A model generated the notes under the pieces. That model was not told the origin of the DNA and made no database searches. It saw only the letters and a list, made by a program, of their open reading frames with translations. A stretch of 64,000 bases of DNA from Effrenium voratum. Lineage: Eukaryota > Sar > Dinophyceae > Suessiales > Symbiodiniaceae. Below, one piece after another: positions 51,509 through 62,200 of this stretch. How positions within the stretch are numbered: the stretch's first letter is position 1; every line of letters starts with the position of its first letter. Location of the stretch: positions 341,931-405,930 of the forward strand of contig CAUJNA010002802.1 in the NCBI GenBank assembly GCA_963377175.1. Reading direction: 5' to 3'. The position numbers and the translations under genes were made by a program.

Positions 51509-53145
51509 AATACGTGCTGGGAGTTTCCCACTGTGGAAAGCGGAGTCGCAAGAGTCGTGTCAAGGCATTTCGACCCGCTGCTGCCGGGGGCCTAGGAGTT
51601 GTGCTGCATACTTGGCCATGCTTGTTTGCCAACTTCAAGCACTTAGAGACTTGTGTTTTCTGTGCAGGCCTCGGATGTAGATTGCCAAAACCACAGCCTT
51701 GGGTCTTTTCTGAGACCAAGTCCTTCCAGGCAAGCCACTGCAGTAGGTAACCAGAGTTTCTGATCCCGGGGTTTATCTTGATAGCTTCCCCTGGTCAGCT
51801 GCTATGGAAGCGGTGGGTAAGATCGGCAACGAGGCGAACGAACTTCAGCCAGATGTCGATGCAGTTCCCTGATTATCCCCCGCAGATGGGGTCGCCGTCT
51901 CAGCTGCCCCGGGTGAGCGCACCCCCTGCGACCCCTTTGCTATAGGATAATGATGGTGAATACATTGACCCTTTGCTAAGTCTCATGCTGTTGCGTTTTA
52001 CAATGAGTCTTGCCACCCGGGTGGGAGGGTGATGGCCAGTCAGCGCTTTGATTTCCCCACTTGGCAAGCGAGGAAGAACCTGAAGCTTGAGGCTTGAGAG
52101 CAAGCTGAAAGGGTTGGCCGCCCATAATCCTCCAAGCTGTTTATCCCAACAGCCAAGTCAGATTTTGTCGGGCACAAGCTTTGCAACCCTGACACCCCCC
52201 AAATCATACGACAACCAAGAGCCTCGCAGATGTCAGTAAGCACACGGCTTGTGCGCACGAATCCCTCCACGTTTTTTAGGCGACTTAAAGATACTTAGGG
52301 ATCACCAAATTCCCATGCCAGTTGGGGGCGCATGAAGCTTCGTGATTCCTTCGAGGTGAGGATGCCACCAGAAATTCCATGGGCCATGGAAGCCACCGTC
52401 CAATGGTCCTTGGAGCTTTGGCTCTCAAACCGATTTCGGACTCTTCTTCGCCGCTACTTGGTTGGACCTTTGACCATTGCGTGGGACCATGTTGAAGGTT
52501 GCCAACTCGACCTTAAATTCAGGTCAACAACCGTGTGAATGGTTTCCCCAGTGTGTAAGTACACTTTGAAGAGCGTGGGTCAAAGCGGATAAGGGACCCG
52601 CAGGGACCAGCTGACGCCAATTTCCCCAGCCGGCAAAGGCCGAGGCTTTTGGGGAGGGACCAGCTGAAGCCATTGGCTATGCCAGGCCCCCTCAGGGCAT
52701 GTTCCAGCCACAGCCGGCACCTAAGGGCAAGAGGCCGTGAGATGTTCTACCCAGCCATCAGGGACAGCGCGGTCGATTTTTACAGACCACCACTGTACGA
52801 TTTCAGGAATTCCAAGGGCTTCCTTTGGTTGTGGATCAACCAAACCCTAGGCATCACAAAGACCCCGGAGCCAGTTGCGGTTTCCACATCCCACCAAGAG
52901 CGTTGCTTTTTGTGGAAGGGTGTTCCTCTAAAACCAACCACCCAAAAAGAAGGGGCACCGCCTTTTTTCCAACGGCCACCGGGCCGTGAAACCATGAGGT
53001 TGGGGGGGGGGCTTCCGCACCAATCGTCAACACGCGGGTGATAGGCGTTGGTCCCACGGGATCTTGCTTGGTGTGGCAAAGGCTGAAGACTAGGTGTGCC
53101 CAGAAGCCCTTCCTTTTTTCCCGGGGTTTTTGCCCATTTTTCCAG

Positions 53146-53250
53146 GTCTTGATTGTTTCTCACGTCGGCTGCTTCGAAGTGGCTGCCAGCTGTGATTGTC
53201 GGGGTCGAGCATCAGCAATTTGCGACGGCCTGCCTTGCTTCTCCCACAAG
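53146..53250 (+). CDS. 3' gene exon 1 candidate
   Basis: A strong pyrimidine tract and TTTTTCCAG|G open 35 codons (VLIVSHVGCFEVAASCDCRG...) ending CFSHK at CAAG|GTAAGTTT. Only this frame is open. Confidence 0.6.
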
Positions 53251-56200
53251 GTAAGTTTGATTTGTGGGATTCCCAGCTCAAGAGTCTGGCATGAGTGGCT
53301 TTTCATTTCTTACCAGGATGGTTTCTTGATGACTGACGTCAAGCTTTCCGTTGCCTTCGACTTCCGAGGCTGGGCTTCAACCAAGGCGGCATGCTGGGCA
53401 TGCACATGCACGAGGCCTGCTTTGGTCCAACCACCGAGCAAAAAGGCGGAGCGGCGACAAAAAACATCCGCCGGGGTTGGGTTTGCCTTCTTTTTGTTTT
53501 CCTTTGTTCACCCTTTCAGGTTGGGTTCTGGGAAGCGAAAGGAAGAGACACTTTTTTTAGATTAGTCTGCGCTTTCTGTTTCGAGAACCCGTTCTGCACC
53601 ACGGGGTTCGCCTTGATTCTTCTAGGTCCCCCAGTAGTGCCCGTTTACCCTTTTTTTTTGGGAGGGTTCCCCTACTAAAATAGACTACCGGAAAAAAGGT
53701 ACCCTTATTATAACCCCTTAACAGTGGATTATTTGCAACATTGCAACCCAGTTTTACAATATGAAATCCCTTTCTTATGGGTTCTTCGGGTCCAGGTACA
53801 CCAACAATATCTTGGACCCCCTTTGCCAGATTGCATTCCTCTCCGCTTGAGGTGCCTCTCTATGGGCCGCTGGCCCAGCCGAACAAAAGCGCCGGCGTGT
53901 TGGAGGAGGATAGCTACAGGTACCCCCGTCTAATGAACACGACAGCGGGTCCGCCAGACATATTCTAGCTCTATTTATGTTTAATGATGGGTTTTCCCTG
54001 GTTGCTGTGGAAACTGGCATTGGGTCGGAGACAACTTGAATTTAAGTTGACAGGCTTTCTGTTTGGTGGACCTCATTTACATGTAAAGAGCCTAACTTCG
54101 ATGATGTTTCTCTTACTCCATACATGCTTGGCTTGGCCACATGGCTGTTGGCCACAGCTCAAGGAGTATCCAGCCTAGGGCGGCTGGGGGAACCTGCCCG
54201 GAGCGGATTGGCCAAAGCCAAAAGAAGCGGTCGCTGTCGAGGGAACAACCGATTTCTTTGGGGGGGCATGGGCATTCAATATCAACCGGCCAGCTTTTAT
54301 CTTGGCCGGCTGCAAGAGTTCCCTATAGAGTTTGACCCTCGCTGCATTGGCTTGCATGTTGATGTTTCCAAAACAATCAGGGTATCCATTTTGTACGGTG
54401 TTTGTAAGCTAAAAGGAAGCCAAGCATTTTACAGTAATACCCGGAATATATACTGGTTTCTTGCTACCATCCAATTGGAATCAGGGTTTGGCTTGAACAA
54501 GCAGCCTAGCCCCAATGGATTCGACCGTACTCCACTCTCTAAATCCCTCTTGGTAGGTCCCCGCTGGTGCCCAGTTCGACACCGAGGCAGAAGCAGCCGG
54601 GCATGCCCTGAGGGCTGGGCCCTTGGTCGGTGTGTGCTTTATTTGGGTTTCTCAAAGGGGTGGGCCCTGTTTTGGTATTCAAAGGGAAACCAAAAGGAAA
54701 CCGGCCAATTGAGCCGACCTATTCCTATTTAGAGAAAACCATATGAGTATTTGTTGAGTGCACCCAATTTGGGAAAAACAAGGGAAGCCACTTTTGAGGG
54801 AGTCCCTCATTTTGAGACGCCCCCATACCGCTGAGTATCCAGCTCGTGAGCATATTTTTGATACCTTTTGCACCTTGCCCGGGTAATCACGGCATATGGA
54901 TTCGTGCTGGCGCCGTCCAAAAGGAGGTCCTGCAGCTTCGGCGAAGGGCCATTCCCCTGCCCGGATGTCAAGAGATACAAGCCAGTGACCTGGCTCCGGA
55001 CCAACATGGCCATGGGTCAAAAGCCAAATCGTACCCCCAGTAAGCATCCCAATCCCCACTAACATTGACAAAAATGAGTGGTGCACCTACGTACCCCAAA
55101 ATGGTACCATTGGTTTAAACCCACAGCCACAAGGTGTAGCATGCCCAGAGCCATCCAGGACCCACAGGAGGAGTTTTCGTTAGAGAACCGTGATAGTCCA
55201 CACATACATTGAACATAAATGACCCGACCTGGCGCGTAGGTTTCAAACAATGTTTTGACTGAGATGAGACAGACGATACAGCGACCTCTCCCGTGATGAG
55301 GCTTCTAAGGTTGAGGGGCTTCTGTTCGCAGCTGGTGGAAGCACGGACACTGTCTTCAAGTTGGAAGGCTTCTACCTAAAGCCCACACAAGAAGCCCGAA
55401 ACCAGGCAAACACTGAGGCTCCTCATTTTTTCAAACTCATCCAGCCGAAGTTGTGCAACAGCAACGTCTGAGGAGCTTTCCTCAGGGAGAGGAAGTCTGT
55501 GAGGGTCATGCACTGTGCGTGGCCAAATTGTTTGACAAGAACCCGCGGGCACACTGGCAGTGCTGACGGCGTACATGCATACCAGCTAGTTTTTGCATGC
55601 GAACAACCTGGTTTGTTTTTGTACGTCCAGGGGGTCTAGCTGTTTTCGATGGGGGCAAAGATATCGGCGTCTAACTGCTGGGGCATGGAGTGGAGTCCTT
55701 GCAAGCGCTTGGACAAGCTCCCCAGTGTACTCCAGTGGAACCCAAACTGGCAATTACCTTAATTATTTTGCGACCTTTAGTGTGGAGGAGCTGGTTGGGG
55801 GAAACTTCCCTCATCTGCTGAAATGGTGTTCCACCCAAACGGATGTGTTTGGTTCCATCCCGCTTAATCAGATGCACGCACCTGGCAAGCCTCATGGCGC
55901 CAGCTATAGCTAATTCGAGAGCATCGCCGCGAGGATGCAAAAGGTGGGCGGACCTGTGGATGGACGCAAACACCTGCACCAGATTGAAGCCATGGTTGAA
56001 GCTTGAAGCCATTTGTTGGTATTTGCAGGGGAATCGAATCATTCCAGAGTTTCTCCTGACTGGAAGTCAGGTCAGTCCTGGTTTCAGTGGGCACACAGGT
56101 TTCTCCAGACTGGAGCATCATGTGGCAAGCCAAGGCAGCCAAGTTCCGCAATGAGTTTGGCTTGCTCCGGTTCAAGGCACAGAGGCTTCCCACAAATCTT

Positions 56201-59200
56201 AGACACGCTCAGCCACTTTTCGCACGAATCAAGCAATCCACCGGTCTCACCAATTACGCTTGCTGTCACAGCTGTCCAATGTTGCTTGAGACAAGCCGGG
56301 GTGTTTTCGAGCCAGCCACCTCATCTGAATTTTCACATTTGGGTAGTAACTCTTGACATGAGGGACCAACTTATAGCCTGCCAGATGGTACGAAGTCTAA
56401 GTCCAAGTTTGTCCTCAAAAAAGCTCAGACAGTCCACTGAACGGAGTGGTGGATGCCGCACGGCAATGGCAAGGCAAGGCAGGGCAGTGGTTCTCCCTGG
56501 AAAGTTGTGCAAACAGAATCCCATTGCCGTAGGTAAAAACAAGTTGGTGCACCACGTGTCTCAGGCGGAATTGTGTGGCGCCTGAGATGGATCCTGTTTG
56601 GGGACGCATTCGACACCCAATGGCCCGGCCAGGACGCTCCCCAAGTTGTGAACAAACATCAGGTTGACCCTTAGCTGTGGCAAGGAGCCAATGCCTCAAG
56701 AGCATGCATGTGTCAAAATAGGGGAGCCCCCCAAACTGCCGGCTTGCCTTTGGGTTCGGTAAGCCAACCTGGAAACGGCACCCAGGAAGCACAACCCGGA
56801 GGTTTCTTCACAACATGACTCCATATCCAAATACATGTTTGTGGCAGCTTGGCTCTCTGATGCGGAGAATCCAAGGGTTGGAACACCGCCCACACTCCGC
56901 TTGGCGTGACAAACCTGCAAAGGAGAGCAAACCAAAAACTTCAAACCTGAACCCTAAAGCCTAATGAAGCCTAGTGAAGCCGCTTTAGTTTTCCTTGGGT
57001 CGCCAGCCGAAACTCGATGTTTGTCCTTCGTTTGTGAGGTACGCGATCCCCGCGGAGGCCAAGAAGAAGCTCTTCTTCACATCCACCCAGGAGATGGGTT
57101 CTATCCTGCAACCTTGTTGGTTGGTGTTTGAAAGGACACTGTTGCCATTGGGACCGAGTCCCGTTTTGAGAAGCCCTAAAGTAGCCAACCAACACTTGGA
57201 TAACCATCCGACGTAAGTGATTTTGCATGCCCGATATCCCCAGGATTTCACCCCACGTATGACCCACTTAGGGGACTTGTTTCAAGTCTCATTGACCTTA
57301 AGGCAAACCACAGAAACACGTTTTGGTCTTGTTTCCAGAGCCCGTATCTGAGTGTACCTGTTGGCTTGTGGAAATGAATTCCCGGCATGGCGGCCCCTTG
57401 AGGTCCCGGCGGCACGAGGTAAATTTCTGACGTAAGACTACCTGGACTCACAAACTACCCATAAACAAAGTCGGAAGTACCAATTCCAACATGTTGGGTT
57501 GCCATGACCCATTTCAAAGTTGGAAGTTTGGTTTGGGTCCTGGTACTGTGGTTGGACAAATACAGCAAGGAGACCCCCAAACCTTGTGCCGGGGCCGATG
57601 ATCCATGGTAGGTGCAGCAGACCTTCCAGATCAACTATGGGAATCACATGCATTATTTTACCCTTCCTTGTGTTCTCCTGGACACATGTCCTCATGTTTA
57701 TGCTTCCTTTGCTTTGACATTTTCCTCTCCCAGCACAGGGAAGCCGGGAAACTACAAGCAAGAACAACTCGCAGGGAGCTTGAAGGAACATGAAGAAGAC
57801 ATGATGAACGATTCATTTTACTTCCTCCAGTCCAGTCCGGAACTGGAAACGCCTCTCACGTTTGATCACAGAAATGTCAGTCGTCAAAAGTTGCTGTACG
57901 GCCAACTTCATAAAATGGTGCTGTAGAGTGCAAACCAACTTTATTGCTGGAATTTTGAACTTGTTTCATGTGTATTATTCCCGCTTGATCCAGTCAGGGA
58001 TCAGCTGCTTGCTTATATACCTTAGTTCTGGTTCAGACTTTCGTGAAACACAAACACAGCGCATGTCAAACTCCGTCAAACTCACAGATTTCAGATAGTT
58101 GTAAGATCAACGTAGGGGACGTGCTGTCGATTCACAAAAACCCTTGTTTGGTAATTTAGCCCGTTCATACTTTGGATGGACGAAATCCTGCACCACGTTG
58201 AAACCATGGGAAACCATTGTTTGTTGGTCTTTACAGGGGCTTCTGAAATGGTGCAGGATGGTGCAGGATTTTGTCCATTCACAGTAGCATGGGGTTTCAG
58301 TTTCATCCATCCCAACTGCTATTGAGCACCTTCCAAGTGGGGCGATCCCAGGAATCGCACGACGGCCGCCCGCCGGTGCCCGTTGGCAACTTCCACAGCC
58401 TGCGTGAGACGTGGCTCAGCAGGAATGGTGGAGGGACCTGTCTCGTTTCACAGCAGAGTGACGTTCCTTTACTCCAAAACACAAGGGCTCAATGAAAAAC
58501 CCTGCAGGGGGCGGGGTTCTACTGGACCCCATTTGTGACTCCTTACCTGGCTCGGGTGAACTGGTTTGATGCGCACAGGGCTGTAGGTTTGGTTTTGGTT
58601 CACCGTGTCCCGGCACCTAACAGCTCCCCACTAGCTGAGCGCAGCCACACCCTTCTTGCTTGGCAGGACTTGGTGGATGCGAAGCACAGTTCCTGAATGC
58701 ATGCTGTCCAGCCCAGCACGCGACTGCTCAGTTTTTGATTTGGGTTCAATGAACCCCATGATTTACCCGAACCTGACCTTTGGCGCTTCTGGGCCTTCCA
58801 TCTCTCAACGGGCCCATTTCTTTGGTTCCACGGCAACGAGAGGGAAGCGTCGCCGGCGCCGATCGCGGATCGAGGCAGCACGTTTTCGGGCGGGCGGCTT
58901 CGGCGCCCACAGGCAGGGCGAACCCGAGTTTGAGCCATTTGCGGCTGATGCCCCAAGTAATAGTCACAGTGAAGAAGCTTGTTAATACATGTCCCTGGGC
59001 ACTACGGAAATGATGTAGGAAGCACGTGGATGTTGAAAGCGCGCACTCGAGTGTCCAAGAATATAGGACAAGCTGGTGAGGAAAAGTGTTTGCGGTTGAG
59101 AACGCAGTGTCAAAGACCCTTAACCTTCTATCCCCGGTGTTTTTTGCTGCTTTGTGTCGTCCTCGGAGCTGTTTTGGAACCTTCAAAGCATCCGCAAACA

Positions 59201-62200
59201 ATGCACGCTTCGTGTCTTTCTGACATGAGTTTGATACTCGCGGGAGGAGTGGCAACCAAATGTGCGACCTGTGCGCAGGGGCATTGCAAGCATGTGCATG
59301 AGATACTTCCGCGCGGTTTGCCTTGCCGCAGGAAAACTGCAGTAGCTTGAGCTCTAAGACCTCGCAATTCTTGTGCTGGGCTGAGCCACACTGAAAACCT
59401 TAGATGAAGATGATGAAGTCTAAACCATGGCGTGCGCCCACTTTGATTCTTTGTTCGTTCCCACGGGTTTTGGGTCGACAACTTGCCTCAAGCTCGCAAG
59501 TTTGCCAGGTGAAGGCGGCGAGAAGTGGCGAGGGACCTCGTGCAGCACTCAGGGCTCAGTGTTCGGCAATTGGTTATCAAGTGTTTACCTGGACCCAAGC
59601 CAAATTCCAGCTTAAACATGAATTTCTGCAACCCAAAGTGATGCAATGGGTGAATTCCAGCTTTTCTATGGGTATTTTAAGGGTTCAAGGAGAAAGGTAT
59701 TTGATGCTTCCAGTTCCCACTGTAGGTAAGAGTGACTTGCCTCTAGGTTTTACATGACCGTTTCCCGTGACCTTCAATAGTGGTAACTGGAAAGGAGCTA
59801 GCTTAAAAGAAACTTGCGGCCGGCTCAGCTCACCTCCGGGACTTAAATGACTTGCTAACACACCAAAGCGGTTTTCAGTCCAAGGAGCAGCTGCTTGGCT
59901 TTGGCGGTTTTACGACACATGCAGGCGAGGAACAACCAAGCCCGTTTGGGTGTCATGTCACCTCGGGCAAAGTTGAACACGGGCTGTCCCAAAACATTTG
60001 GGCCAACATTTGCTTTTGTTGCTCAAAGGCAACCACAATGCCTAGGGTTCCTATATTTATTTCTTATATAAAGTCACTTGGCGTCGCTTTGGGGTGATCT
60101 TAGGGGACACGCTTGGAGGCTTGGCCCCGTGTCTTGGCGCGCGCACTTCGCATGTTTCCACCGGTGGACTTAGGTACGACAAGGCCTTCTCGAGAGAGCC
60201 CGTCTTTGTGGACCTCGAGGCGAAGTGTTTGGACGGGTCCAAGTACTTTCGGTACTGAGCCCCCCAAGAATGGCATTTGGGCGATGTCCTATGGCGCTCA
60301 ATGTGTGCTGTCCCATTTGGATGGGCGATTTGTGACGGGTTTGTGTCAACGGCTCGCCGGGGTTTTCTTTTCCCCATTTTTTTTGGCGGGGGGTGGCCTC
60401 CAGCTTCTACGGCTCGTCTTTCCCCTCGAAAAAGCGCCTTGGCTTTAGGTGAACCGCTGCATGGCCGCCATGGCCAAGGTGCGCAAGGCCCACGTGAAGG
60501 CCGGGGTCGTGAACTCCGGGACGTGTTGAAGAGGTTTGACGTGTTGAAGAGGTAGGACTTGAAGCTTTTTGCCAACTAATGGGTTGTCCATGAAACCACT
60601 AGCAGTTAAGCTTTTAGCAGGGGAGCAGAAAGCAACCGAGAGGTTGATGTGTTTCTGTCTTCCGGGCAACCCTCTGACCCTCTGTGTGGTGTCTTTCTTC
60701 GACGGAACTCTCATGAGTCCTGGTTTGGAGTGTTGGTTCCCTGTGCAAAAATTGTTCTTGGGGGAAGCACAGTCCTCTCAGAACCCAGCGAAACACTTGG
60801 AGGGATCCATTGCCCCAAAAAACACCAGACGATGTGTGTGTGTGTGTGTGTTTTTTTTTTTTGTTTTTTGAGGATACCCCCTGTTGGAATCGTTTTAAAG
60901 GGAAATCAACAGGACAATCACCATTTTGGGGGGATTGCCCCTGCCCCAAACAAAAGACATGCCCATGTTTCTGCGCGCTCCGCCCAGTCGCCGCACGTGG
61001 GCGCCTCGCCGGAGCCTTGAAGCGCTGATCCTAAAATGGTCCAAGCCCAGAACCATGTAAGGAATGGAAAACGCGGCTGCACCCATGAATGTATGGATAT
61101 GTGGTTGGGATTGTTCCTTCCTAACGTAAGTATATCCGGTTTTTTACTGTGGCTCACCTGGGAAAAGAAGACGTCGCGTAGTCCCTAGACTTCAAAGCAC
61201 CACTTGGGCTATAGCCAAAGGTGAACTCAACTCATTGCCGGACAGTGAAAATCAGGCTTGAGTTTATATACTGATGTGGTTCAAAATCGAATGTTCGGAA
61301 TGCAATAATAATTGCAGAATAGCAGTTGCAGAGCAAGTGTTCAGCGCCATAATTACACGAGTTGTCATTTACATAATTACATAATTTGCCAAAACGTAGC
61401 CGGAATGCCAATGCCTGGCCGTAGAACACTGGTCCGAATAAATCGCCCTAAGCGATGAAGCGGTCAGCAACACCCAAGATGACTGGGTTGGCCGAGATTT
61501 GAGGAGCACGTCCAGCCAATTGGATCCCAGTTGCCACTACAGTTAGCCAGCCATTTTCCATTTCGTTCACAAGGTGTGATTCTGTTTGGTTGCCTACTAC
61601 ACAGTCAGATGGAAGCTCTCAAGCCAACTTTTGGCTTTTCGAAGCGCAGGTTTGCTTTGATTTTGCCGGCGAACAGATCCCGCTAAGCCCTGGCTTGATT
61701 TTCTGCCTTGATGTTCTCAGTACTTGGAAGATCGGTGTGACTTGGTTGCTCACAGTCGCCTACAACTTCCGAAGTGTGCCAACCGCTTGTTCAGGGTTGC
61801 ACCAGGTTGTTGGGTAAGAAATTGTAGGAACAAACATATGGCTCCCTGTGGCTCACTTGGGGCCTGACAACCTATGGCTCCCTCTCCAGAACCTGGATGA
61901 GGTCCGGGGAAGATGTCATGCCGACCGCTAGCTTGGTGTTCGGCCAATTTCGGCCCAGTTAGTAAGACTGTCACACTGTCCCATATCATCATTCACACGC
62001 ATGTCTCCATGTTGAGTTCACCCTTTAGTGGGACATATTGTAATCATCACGGAACACAGTGAGCATGGTTGTTGACCCGTGAAAGCAAACCTTATCCACC
62101 ACCTGGGCGGGGGGGGGGGGGTTAAAGGGAAACGAGAAAAGCACACCCACCATTTTGGAGGTGTTTGCCAAAAAAGGCACACCCAACTCTTCTCACTGCT

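Larger units (their letters stand above)
47691..53145. other. Long stretch without a confident gene
   Basis: Apart from the possible exon at 51285-51350 and the repeats listed separately, no exon could be supported in these 5.4 kb. A frame at 47607-48080 is Cys/Arg-rich but grows out of the repeat before it. Confidence 0.5.

Noticed and set aside
54124..54732. 202-codon plus-strand frame in an intron of the 3' gene
   Set aside because: It spans an interspersed AAGGGAAACCAAAAGG motif, has no splice borders and no recognised domain; probably chance.
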